Assembly (NCBI GenBank): GCA_000328365.1
Contig: KB295566.1
Span: forward strand, 212,902-276,901
Length of the DNA: 64,000 nucleotides
Direction: 5' to 3'
Source of the DNA: Capitella teleta
Lineage: Eukaryota; Annelida; Polychaeta; Capitellidae
How positions within the stretch are numbered: the stretch's first letter is position 1; each line of letters begins with the position of its first letter. The translations under genes and the position numbers were made by a program. Shown here piece after piece: positions 1 through 21,700 of the stretch. The notes below the pieces were generated by a model that made no database searches, was not told the DNA's origin, and was given only the letters and a program-made list of their open reading frames with translations.

Positions 1-3000
1 CTACGATTTCGCGGGAGATATATTGCTAACTAGGCGTGACGTCAGGAGCTGTGATGAAACACCGAGTTCCCCATCTTTTGCAATGGGCCTTGTCATATCA
101 GCGTGTCCTGCGACTAAACACCTGGATATTTTTTTTTTTTTTTTTCGGAAATAGATAGAATAATCATTTTGCCACCAGTCAGGCGCGAAAAAAATTTTTT
201 CCCGCTATTTTTCTTATTTTAACAAGCGATTTTCTAGGACACCTACTATGGTTTCTCATCCTGAAACAGTAAAAAGGTCAGCCAGAGTGCACCACGCATG
301 CGCTTTCGTTTCGTAAACAACAAAGATGTCCTTTTATGGCGAAGATGCTCTGCTCTGATTGGCTGAAATCGATAGCTTCACGAGGGGAACAGGACCAATC
401 ATGGCAAGCCTTCAGTTGACATTTGCCTCCTATACTTCGTAATGGAAGCTATTCTCCCATAGGCGCAATGCTAACCCTGATATTCGGAATGCATTTTTTC
501 CTTACACTTGCATCTAGGCATGGTGTTTTTGGCACGGAATGCTATCAATTAGTACTATGGGTCAATAGAACATCACTTAAAATTCAGTTCCCCATCCCTT
601 TAATAGCCGAGCTGCGCAGCGCTGTCATTGATCTGCTCACTCCTGATCAACTGATGTAATCATTGATAGAAGATACACATGTAATCCAGTTTACAAGAAG
701 GTCCGCATTCCCGATGAAGGTGTAAATCAGGGTAAACGACGGAGTCACTGGTCAGCACAACTGCAAGCTGCTGCTGATTCACTCAATGTTTCTAATTTGG
801 GCAAATTTGGTATCAACAGATTCATTTTTGGATGCAGGTTCACATGATGCACAAACCTGCGCTTTAGGGTCCTTGTGACACATATAATCCACACAAAAGT
901 GTGAGAATCAGGAGACTATTTTGAATTGAACTCCTTCCTGTGCGTTGCCATGGAGACAATTTTGTGGTATAACCAGTCTATTCGTTTTCACGCGAGCAAT
1001 TGCTCCCTGCTCTCCATTGCTTGCTCAAAATTGATTCACGCGAGCGAAAAGTTGCTCGGCTAAGATATTATCTTGTTTACGTTTGCGAGAAGTCGCATGT
1101 TGAGTCTCCTTTGAGTGTTTCCAAAGTTTGCCAAAATCCTTATTAAGAGACTTCGTTTTCCCCGTGTTTGTTTTCAGACACGATCAGCCTCGAATGGAGA
1201 TTAACGATCGCCTTATATGGAAGCTAATGTTTTTTGCATGAGAGACCGAGTCCGATCGGTGCCCAGGGAAAATAAATTATGCGAACTCGGAGTGACATAG
1301 CAATGGTTTCAGTTTCGTTACGGCAATGGTGCTAAAGGTTAATGCAGCAAGCATTAGCGATTGTAAAAAAAGTTGAGGTATTGGAAGTGGCACCAAAAAG
1401 CATGCTCTTTCACGTCACATTACTGGTATGGCCCATACAGTGGCTCTGGAGTTAGAAAAATTGACCAATCCTAAATCTGAAACTGGTCATCAACCTGATC
1501 AGGCAAATGTCAACACCTCTACATAAAATCCTGAAAACAAAAATCAGTGTGATTTGAATCTACTTTTCATTCATGACTGATTTGAGATATAATGCAAAGA
1601 AAATTAGCAAACATAAAAAGGGCCTAACTGGTAACTTAGTAATAGCTACTTAATTTTGATTAATTGTGTTTAGCTGAGCAAATTGCTCGTCTATAGCATT
1701 TTAGGAGAGCTAAAAATTGCTCACCTGGCAAAATTCCAAAAATTCCAAATCGAAAGACTGGGTATAACAGTACATTCCCTCAATTTTATTTGTGTTGAAT
1801 CATTATAAAAGTGGCTATGGGTTTCTTTCTTACAGGTCTTACAGATACTTACAGGTCCTCTTCCGATCTTTAGGCTTAAATAGCCCCTTATGATCAGCTT
1901 TCTTGCTTTGATTTGATTTTGATGCATTTCATGGTGGCCGGAATGGATTGTGTTCAGGGTGATTCTTGAGATGATGGTCCAGTCTTATTTCGTACGTTGC
2001 TATTAGAGCCCAAAGCCAGTCAGCCAATTGATTTGTGGGACGCCTTTTTTGGCTGGCTATTCGGTCAACCATCTTTTTTTGTGGCTGACTAACTGTGATT
2101 TTTTTTCGGCTGGCTAAGATTGGCTGCAGAGCTAGTACATGTACATGCGTTAAATACATGAATACATGTATGTTTTTGCTAAAATATGTCTAGCTGTATG
2201 CACTGCTGTATGCACAAGAAAATAATATCATTAAGAATTAGGGTGCTCACTGAACTCAACCAAATAAATGCTGCATATTTTTTTTAGGCTCGTGCCTCAT
2301 ACGAAATACTCGTGAATACGTTTAGTTGAAGTCACCCCTCTCCGTCTTCCATTTTCTCTTGTATTTTTTACCTGATTAAATTGATGAAGTGTCTATAAAC
2401 TGATACAATAGCTACTGCAATACACAGTCATTTATTACATCTAGAGCTAGAGGTGAGAGAGGTGGTGGTTGAGTGGTTAGCGTGCTTGCCTCGCTGGCCA
2501 CTGGAGGTTCAAAGCAAGCCACCAACCTTGTGTCTTTGGGTTAGGCACTTAACTCCTGCTTACCTGCCGGCATGTAACGGCACTCTCGGCGCTGCACTGT
2601 GGCGACAAACGGTGGAGGAATTTGCTGATATTATCTTCCACCCTAAAACACATCTCCTTATGGACTATTATGAATAAATTTATTCATTTATTATTTATAT
2701 TGATTACGGAGAATACAGTAATCATAAGTATATAGTCTATATTAAATTTAATGCATGCTGTTGTGTACATGCATATACTATGATGCTCCAATGATGGGCA
2801 GCTGGTAGTTCCACAAGAGTTACACACCGTTCTCTTTGGCTCCCTGGGCGAAATCTAGAAATTGTCAGTGCTCAGACTGGGACTCTAGAACACTCAGCAT
2901 ACACATTCTGGCATTAATGAGTGAGGAATATAATTAATTTTCCCACTCTGTATATATGGGGTCGGCATATTGCAAATTGAAATAGTTAGAAATGTAAAAT

Positions 3001-4486
3001 TGCTCAAGAAAGCTGGCACTTATTAGTTTCATCGCCTCATTAATAAGTAAAACAGTAGATATTGTGTTAATAAAGTTAAAACAAGTTTTGCTAAAAAGTG
3101 GAATTTATCGTAATATCGATTTATGCTTCATCTGAAACAAGAATCATAATGTTCAGTATTCTAGATGCGTATCGAGCACTGGTCATTTTAAGGTTTCGCC
3201 CAAGGGAGCCAATGAGACCAAACCATATCCAAGCAATTGGATTCGAATTTAGGAGGGCCAACAACAACACCAACAACGACAAACACCCAAAAAACGATGC
3301 ATGGATGAAAAGTTAAAAGCTAAGAAAAATTCAAAAACAAAAGAAAAGCACATTTAGTTTCCCAACTGTTACCAACAATATAGTTAATTCTGATAACTAG
3401 CTCAACCTGTGAAGGGGAAATTGAGAAATATTTACCATTGAGAATTCTATATAGAAAAGATTAATTTCCTCCTCATCTCAGTTCTTTTGGCAGTGAGATA
3501 ATTTTTTGGTTTCATCTTAATATCAGAACAGAGATTTTGTTTCTTATTTGAACATTCGTTTCTAAATCATGTTTTAAATTATGTTGTATTTCCACTCTTT
3601 GAAGTCACGATCACATCCTTGGTGCCTTGATAAAAAAGGCAGTATACATTGACAATTAGTTTACTTAGTAAAATTATATAAATCATGACGATATTTCCTG
3701 CCAATTCTCTCGAAAGAAATTCGGCTGACTGACGAATTTCCAGCGGCGGCGGCTCATATATTTTTTGGCTGGCTCGTCCGCTTTTCCCGGCTGGCTTTGG
3801 AGTCTAGTTGCTATAGATGGGGATGCGACGATTTTTGATGGCAGTTGGTCCCAGTGTTGGGCTATCCTGATTTTTAAGCAATTTTTCTGAGTTCCGTTCT
3901 TGCTGGTTGATCGTAAAGTTTTACTGTGTGTCCTGTTGAAGTTCTGCTGTTGAACTGGAAGAAATTTTGAGTTATTTAGGTGTGGTAATATTCTGTTGTA
4001 TAGGTTTCTATTAGGTCTTTCAATGAGCGCTTTCATTTTTTCGTTTCTATCTGTTCGGTATGTTCCTTGGCCCACAGGCTAATCTGAGGTTTACTATCTG
4101 GCCCTCTCCGTGATAAGTGTGAGTACCCATGCTATAACGCATTTGGGTTTCTGAAGGTGTGGCGATATTTTGACATAAATAATGATTAGTCGTGTTTGAA
4201 AATTCACGCATAAAATAAAAATATTATTTGATACGTTAAGCAATAATTAAATTTAAAAAATACACCCGTTGCACTTAACCATTCAATGCAATTCAATTTT
4301 TCTGATGTATTATTTGTTAATCTACGCCAGAAATGAAATAATTGAGTGCCAGCACTGCCACATTTCATTCAATGACACTGCGCCATTTTCTCAGCCCGTG
4401 GCACTTCACATCCGTCGCAGGATTTTGACAGACGAAACGTCTTGAGCATGTTCCGCTGACTTACAATGTTAAGAACTTGAATTCTG
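1..4486. other. Upstream flank, no gene recognised
   Basis: No exon of a known family was found in this AT-rich stretch; short open frames here look like chance. Sites that can be seen are a CRE-type palindrome TGACGTCA at 37-44, CCAAT-type sequences near 355 and 395, and an RFX X-box-like GTTGCCATGGAGAC at 944-957. Together they could belong to a promoter near the left edge, but no transcript direction can be assigned. A tRNA-derived SINE lies at about 2460-2670. A phrase resembling TTTTGGCTGGCT recurs near 2047, 2105, 3763 and 3788, suggesting decayed repeat DNA. Confidence 0.5.
2460..2670 (+). mobile_element. tRNA-derived SINE (family A)
   Basis: The head has a Pol III type 2 promoter layout: an A-box-like TGGTTGAGTGGTTAG near 2466 and a B-box-like GGTTCAAAGC at 2506-2515, about the spacing of a tRNA gene. 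A tRNA-unrelated body follows, with TTTGGGTTAGGCACTTAA, a phrase similar to the central domain of several animal SINE families. The 3' end runs into AT-rich sequence after about 2670, and no clear target-site duplication was found. It differs from the SINE family at 46.7, 47.3 and 62.2 kb. Confidence 0.6.
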
Positions 4487-4516
4487 TTGTTTATATGGTT
4501 TGTTAATGAATTGAAA

Positions 4517-13809
<9,293 letters not shown>

Positions 13810-15566
13810 GCTGTGACGCAATCATTATTATTATTAGGCAATACATTTTTTTTCTCTCTCGTTCCTTTCGTCCTCTTGTATTCGTATTTAGATTTATTAA
13901 GTTATGCATGAGTGAAACGTGTGTGATGTGCAAATGATGTCTGAACGGAATCGCGTTTTATGATCGAAGGTGTCGTCGTTCTCGCCAAGTTTTAAGGAAA
14001 ACAATCTATGTGTAAGCTACTCTCATATCAGACATTGTTGGGAGCCTCTTGAATACTTGAATCTGCAAAGCACAATGTTTCATGAGGTTCATTTGTTGTT
14101 TTTTTTTTTCATTCCTTTTCCTGTATATTTTTCTTGGTGTTTTGATTTCAAATCCTGTCTTCTCTTTAACCTTCCACATTCCGCTGTGTTTTCCAATGTT
14201 TACTTCACTATTTTTTTTTTCATAATCCGGTTTGTTGCTAAACTGTTTTAATATAATTTTTTTTTTTCTTGGAGAAAAAAAAGAAAAGACAGATCTTTTA
14301 TCTCTGCTCAATATTTTCGATGTTAGAATTTAGAAGATGAAAGAGTTCTTTTATATGGATATATTATCTTTCCCTAATTAAACAAATGTTCCAGTGATAA
14401 CGAGATTCGGCGATATGGCAGATTTAGGAGACGTGATACTTTCGTCGGGAACGATTTTTTTGCATTTAAAGTGTGGATGAATGTGAATTGAGTGACTTTC
14501 TCCATAATATTATTGTGCATCCTCAAGAACAATTAATAAAAAGTTTTATAAATTCACTTCTTGAATTTGTTCTATTCACAATGGTTAGCATATTGTGCCT
14601 TGTATATGTAATTCATGCATGTGCACTGTTTAATCTAATTAATGAAATATATAATACTGTTTGTACAGGGAATTAATTTGGTGAATTAAAGAAATCGCCT
14701 AATTTAAAAATGATAATTTATTCATAAATAAATTGTTTTCAATTTCTTAAACAAGTCATGTAAAATATGTCTGATCTGATAAAAGTGGAAGCGAATTTCA
14801 GTTTAAAACCACGATGAATAAAACTGATTCCACGAAGGGATTCGTAATGTTTATAAACAAGGCTCAGTTTGTCATTACGCTGTAGTTGATCGTAAAAATA
14901 TGTTCGGTTTGTAACAAATTATATAATCTTTTAGATGTGATGGCTCAGTCACAATAAAACAATAAATGGAGAGATAGATAAGACATAGAGCTTTAAAATC
15001 AGTTCTTAATATTATATATAATTCTTAATATCGCCAGTAAAAAAGCATTAATTGCTTTCATTAGCAGTGTGGTTTCCAGTTTCAACTCTAGATTCGCCAA
15101 AATTAATATCGCCAATGTAACCGAAATACATGTATAGAAAACACCAATTGTTAGATTCGCCAATATTTTTCAATAAATACATCATGCACATGTGTACACT
15201 AATTGTGGGTCATTTTTCGCCAATCATAAGAGAAAGACAGGTTGCTCATTGCTGCATTTTTGATTTTCCACCGGTGTATGATCAACTACATGCGCTCACT
15301 GTATCTCGTGGATGACAGGATGTCATAATCATAACGCACTTTATTCAAAATCATAACGGACTTTGAGCGTTATGAATAAGCAAATTACTGTAAAACAAGT
15401 CCTTTTCGCGTTTACATTCGACCTCGAAAACAAGATGGGCTAAAATTGCATGTTGTGTTGAAAAATGCTCAAAAATATGCACAGATCGTGAAAAATATGC
15501 ACAGATATGCACAGATCGTGAAAAATATATGCTGAATACCCACGAAATGATGAAAACGAGAGTGCC

Positions 15567-15600
<34 letters not shown>

Positions 15601-17041
15601 AAAGAAAAAGAAAGAGACCTGTTTGGCTGAACATGTGCGCACTGAATTCGTGCGTTTTGGTTATTTATTGTTTATTTGCACATATTGGTGCGTTTTCTCA
15701 ATAATTGTAAATATTATAAGAGAATGTAGCAATTGCCAGTTAAAGGCCATGAGGTCAGTTAGTACAAGAAAGAAATACAGTGTGTGATAAATGGATGGAC
15801 ATTTTATTGCTACAGAATTCAGTTTCATCTCTTTACATGATTATGACATGCACCATTTATAGCTCACTAAATGCATGAAAAACAGCAATGAAAATGCGCT
15901 CGATTTCGTTTATGGAGAACACGATTATTTTCTGTTCAATTCAATATATGATTAAAAGCACCAGTTACACAAAAAATAAAATAAAAATACCGTCTTTAAA
16001 ATTCTACAAAGGAAATTCTAAAGACAAGCATTAATACCTGGTGAATGAAAACCGTATAAATTAATCGCATGAATAGAAACAAAAAGAATGAGTCAGAAAA
16101 AGTAGTAAGTACATTGTATTTCATTTTATTCCAATTGCGCGATTTGTTTTTGCATTTGAGAAAATATATATTATATATCCAACATCACGCGATGTTTTCC
16201 ATTTGAGGAGAGGAAGGATGAAAAAGATAGATATACAAACAGGGACTGCGACAGAAGAACACATAAGATCAGCTCCTGGCGTGTTGCATAATAATAAATG
16301 AAATCATAAAAATGTCTTTTTTTTATATACATGAAAATTACTTTTTGATTTCAAGAGATTTGCTGATTCGGGGGAATTACCTTCACTGAATGGCTTCACA
16401 GAAAAAATGGTAAAAAAAAAAAAAGTCATTTATAATCATGCGATCTACGGATATAAAACGAGGAATGCTTCAGAGAGGCACTTTAAGCGAATGGCTGGAA
16501 GAGAGGAGTTCATTTTCACTTTGAAATAAAATAGAAAAAGCTGAGGTTTTAGTTTTAAGGGTTAAAGCTTAAAAAGAAGAGAAACTGAGAATCACAGAGG
16601 AAAAAAAACAAAAAAAAACACAAATCAATCAAGTGAATTTGAATAATATTGAAATAATTCTTCGGTCAAGTTACGACTCGGAAGAAAGCCATGTGTAGCA
16701 GAAGAATTAACTTGATTTTTTTTTGGAGATGGAGGACAGAATAACCCCTAAAAAAATGAACGGTTAATTGCATGTATGCCACTAATACTCAGTACGAAAT
16801 AAAAATGGTAGAAAAAAAAAAAAAAAAAAAAAAAGTTCTCTGACTAGCTTTTTGTGCAAAGATGTGTGAACACAGAAAGAAAATTTTAATCTTTGTACTA
16901 AAAAAAATCCAGAATGCACTCAATTAGTAGATTAAAAAAAAAAATGTTATAAAGGAGGAGGGAAAGAAAGAAGAGGATGATTTGGGAAATAATTGGGAAC
17001 TGAAGAAATGCGTCTCCTTTACAACAGGAAATCGTGACGGT
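13810..17041. other. Intergenic region between two convergent genes
   Basis: Holds the 3' UTRs of the carrier (+) and the F-BAR gene (-). It is very AT-rich, with homopolymer A runs near 15571-15599 and 16808-16835. A short tandem duplication of ATATGCACAGATCGTGAAAA lies around 15476-15530. No further exon was recognised. Confidence 0.6.
14535..14540 (+). terminator. Candidate poly(A) signal of the carrier gene
   Basis: AATAAA about 725 bp after the carrier stop. ATTAAA at 14378-14383 is an alternative. The 3' UTR between is T-rich. Confidence 0.3.
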
Positions 17042-18755
17042 TCAGTGTTCATACAAATGACACTCAATGTAGGAAGTAGGCACAAATCCCATGTCTCCGT
17101 TCGGGTGACGTACTTGGGTCCATCCGTCTCCCTGGTCTATCTCCATGATCTGAAGCTCATCGCCAATTTTCATCGGAATGGAACCATCGTTAGGCGCTGA
17201 GCACAATTTGATGCTAATTTTATCATCATTTTTTTCTCATTTAAACTCACCCTCAAAGTTGTACATAGCACGACACGTTCCAATGGCAGGGAAGTCATCG
17301 TCCAGGTCATCAAAGCTATCCTGGTCAGCGATCGGAACAGAAGAATCACGACGTTGCTCCACTTCAACGCCACTGTCTGTCTCTGCAGGAACGACCTGCG
17401 CACTGAGGAGGAAAGGACAGTGACCTCTGAGAGAGAGGGAGAGGGGGGGGGGGGGTACCTGTGTCGCTGGTTGTCCGGGGTGCTGGCGTTGGAGCTACCC
17501 TGCTCGCTGTTGGTGCTGCCCACGGCAAGAGATGACATGCGGCCGGAGATGGAACCTTCCCTCGACGGAGGGTTACAGTTGTCCATTTCAAGCAGAAAGT
17601 TCTGAAAGCAACGAAATGCACAAAACGGTGCGCAACGGAACGTTAAGCCAACCTCATATTTCTTAATTTCTTCTTTCAGTTTATCCAACTTTTGCGCGTT
17701 TTCTTCAAGTTGCTTGTCCAGTGTGGAGGGGTCACCCAGTGCAGGGTTCTGCACGTACACGTCTCGCATCTTCAACATTCCGTCTCTGGCGACGAAAGCG
17801 ACCAATCATCAAGCGTACGACAACGCAGCCAAACACAAACCGTTCAGCCGTCTCCTTTGCGATCGTTTGCCGCAAACTTTCAATTTTCTGAGTGAGTTTC
17901 TTCTTTTGCTGATTTGGAGGGAGATGACTGTAGTCCTCCTTCGAATCATCCATCTGAACAAAGAATTCAAAGCTGAAGAAAATGATACAAAACAAAAGGG
18001 GAAAGAAAATTGTCCCAAAAATGTAGAAAAAAAAAAAGAAGAGTTACTTGTGAGAGAAAAATATCAATTTGATTACCACCAACTTACGATAAAAACCAAA
18101 TGTCACGTTTGAAAGTTTCTGTACAAGTACTAGAAATTCTTAACTCTTTTAGAATTATGAAGCAGCAAAGCTTTTCATAAGTTTATAATATAAACAGCAA
18201 CGCAGCCGAAAAGTACTAGTACCCCCCTCCCCCTGTAAACTTATTGACCAAGAATGCAAAAGAGAAATGACATTTAGGCTCTTTTGATTCTTTGAAACCA
18301 AGAAATTGGATTCAAGAGGACAATGTAAAAGAACCATCACCAACGATATAGAAATAAACGAAAGGAAACAAACATGCAGAATTATAGAGAAGTTTCTGTT
18401 CTGTAGTAGGGAGATGAGAGGAGAAATGAAAAAAAAAAAATAGTTTCTAGATTTTGTTACCTTGGAATGCAGAGACTGCGGAAACAAAAAAAATACAAAC
18501 AAACAAAACTAAGTTATAAACCGAGAGATGAAATGCAAGAAAACAATCTAAGAATTGTTCTACGATGCATGCTTGTTGCCTGTCTACTGTGTAATCATTA
18601 ATAAATGTGCCTCTAATTCCAACATTTGATGAGCAAACCAGAGGGGAATGTGGTGTGCCGATGGAGAGAATCACAATTTAACCTCCGCCAATATCGTAAA
18701 TAAAAAGCCTTACTGGTGGATAAAACTGCGTAAAAAGCTCCTGTTTACCAAAACC

Positions 18756-18791
<36 letters not shown>

Positions 18792-21700
18792 GAAAATTAA
18801 AATAAGAAAAATCAACCAAACAAAATGATTGGCTACAACTTAAATATGCGGGCGCGATATAAATATATCTACAGCAATTGAACGTTAAGGAGGGGGCCAT
18901 GCGCAAGGTACATCAAGTGCAAAAAGCTGACCCTACGAAGGCTGTTTAACCGAGAGGAGGAGGCGTCACGAAAAGACTGAAGCTGTGAAAAGAAGCGTCA
19001 TACGGCACAATCATCTCACAAGTAAAATAATTGCCATCTAAATGTCCAGTAATTAAAACGTCACATCGCTATGAGCTCTTCTTTTGTTTGAATTAATAAA
19101 GCATCCATATGCCAGGCAGACAAATGTGCACTTATGCTTTATGCAGAAATATTTGTATTTTGTTTCGCTGCCAAACTTTGTTAAGTTACAGCCGAAATTA
19201 CGGTAACAAAGTTCAACTAGGAGGGAGCCAGGTTTGCAGAAATTTCTATTTTAAATTCAAATTTGTTCCCGTTATTTGAAAGCGAGGGTTGATTTCAGAG
19301 ACAAAAGTTAATACCTGATGGTTCTGCAGTAAGAGAAAGAGAGAGAGATTTGAAAAGTCCTTAAAAATGAATAATGTTCCGTTGCTTCTTAATTAACAAA
19401 ACAGTGCATAGTTTTTTAGTAAAAATAACAAACATGAGCCATGCATTCGCACATGAAAAGCAAAGTAGTTTCTCAAGAGGGAAATAAACAATAAGTTCTT
19501 CGGGTTCAACTGAAACGACAGCTCTCATTTTACATACCAGCAGTCCTATTATCTGACGACCAGCAAAGGAAATGAACGAAATTTTAATCGAGAACTTATA
19601 CGACTAAGAGTCTCAAGGAGATGAGAAAGATTTCAGTTAATCGTGATTCACGGACCTTTGAGCTGCCAAAGATGCCAAAGAGACCTCCTCGCTTGCCCTT
19701 CTTGCCCCCGGACATCGTTCCCTTGACGGTGTCTCTGGCTAACGAGGCGTTCTTTGGTGTGTTTGCATTGTTGTGATTCTCTTGAGTGTTTGCATTGCTC
19801 AAATCTTCAAAGGGAATATCACCAGGGGGAACGAAACCGGATTTATGTCGCTCAATCACCAACCGAATATCCTGCAAGAGAAGTACGCGCAATTCCACAA
19901 ACGGAACAAAACAAAGAGACTCAAATCGTGACCTCATCAGGATTCATAGAATTAGCAGCGGTGACCATTCCGTCTATGCAGGTATTCACAATAGGCATTA
20001 TACTACGTTCTATTTCGGCGCCCTGTCGAACAAACTCCTGCACTCTGGCAATTCGCTTTTTATCCATGTCTTGTAGATCCTGTTGATAAAACCACGAGCA
20101 TAACCGCCAACATAACCACGGTGGTTATACCAACCTGCATGGTCTGCGGCATATTAGTGTTGTAGTGTAAATTTTGAGCGGTGTTTGTTTTCTGCAGTTC
20201 TGACGCGTATTCATTTTTGCATTCGTCGCACGCTTGCTGTTTCGATCGCATCAGAGACTTTGCCTTTTCTACTTCCGCTCGCGATAAGTTGATGTCCGCG
20301 TCTGCCTTTTTGAACGCGTCCTGCGCTTTCTCCGCCTCCTTGAACGAACGTTCGTAGTGTTTCTTCGACTGCAATCAAAACACAATGAGCACGGGAACGC
20401 AGGTCAAAGGTCAAGGTTACCCGCTCCAACTGCGTGCATTGCGACTGTAGAAGGCTGTTGTGTTTAGCACCTTCTTGCAGATGCTGACAAAGAGAGGATT
20501 TAAACTGAACATTCAATTTGTTTTTTTCTTAATACCTTTCTCCTCTCCTGCTTCAACTCCTGAATCATCGTCTGCAGTTCCTTGACGATGCTGGACGTGA
20601 AGTTCTCCACCATGAACTCATGCTGCCCTGCCAGGTCATTGACCTCGTTCACCATCTTCAGAAATCCCTTTTGACACGTGAATCTGCAAACGGAATAAAA
20701 ATCAGTAAATTCCATCAGATTCACAATTTTCCACGTCCCTAACCAAGAACATCGATTGAGGCCAATTAGAGAGCAAGGAAAAAATCTACATTTTAACATT
20801 TCAAATCGTCTGCAAGCGTAAAGCACAGGCAGAACTTTGTCAGGAATTTTTCTATTTTTCTATTTTCTTTTAAGTCAGGAATCACAAAAATAATGTAGGG
20901 AGGGGTAAGATAGCATTTTCACCTGCCCTGGGAGACAGCTTCAAGCAGATGAAAGGAAAACATTCAAGATACAGCTACCGGTAAATATGCGCATTGTGTT
21001 GGTGAAACTCATTGATTTCATTATTATTATTAAATGTAATACTGTAGAACAGGAAATTTCGCACTTGTATGACTGAGGCCTTTATTCATGACACAAATTT
21101 TCCGGGGTCCAGGGCAGGGTCAAATTATGAGATCACACAGAAGCATTTCGCGAGCGTCTAGTATTCGTGGTCACGATCGACCGAGAATATAGCAAAAATT
21201 TCGTGTTGTACAGTATGCAGCGTACTATGGGTATTCCTTTAATTTCCTTATTTTAATTTTTTCAAATAAATGTGTAAATATTCTCAATAACTCAAATCAT
21301 TCCTGAGACATAGAGCAAAAGAGCTACATGTATATAACAAGCCAGAATTGCAAGCCCTTTAAAACAGACGCTAAACTAGGTCAATGGATTCAATGCTTCA
21401 AGAGCACGGTCTGAAATGCCTCATCATTGCACCATTTCTGGCTGTGGAGTCTGTATTTCTAGGCAGAGGCACTAACTTTCTAGGCAGAGGGGAGAGTGGC
21501 TAAATTAATGCTTCATTATAAAGTGCACCTTGCATATAACCCCCAAGGAGGAGGAGATAAACAATAAACTTCTTGCCCTCAGAAGCACCGATTTACCCTG
21601 TGGGGGGGGGGGGGGAGTTGGGGGAGTAAAATCAACCCTCGGAGGCTCAGACTATTTTCCAAACGGAAAAGAAGAAAAAGTTAGACAAAATTGTTGACGT

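Noticed and set aside
423-659. Open frame with a hydrophobic segment
   Set aside because: No conserved motif or gene structure; compatible with chance in AT-rich DNA.
15571-15599. A-run as a processed transcript tail
   Set aside because: No retrocopy precedes it; homopolymer A runs are frequent in this window.
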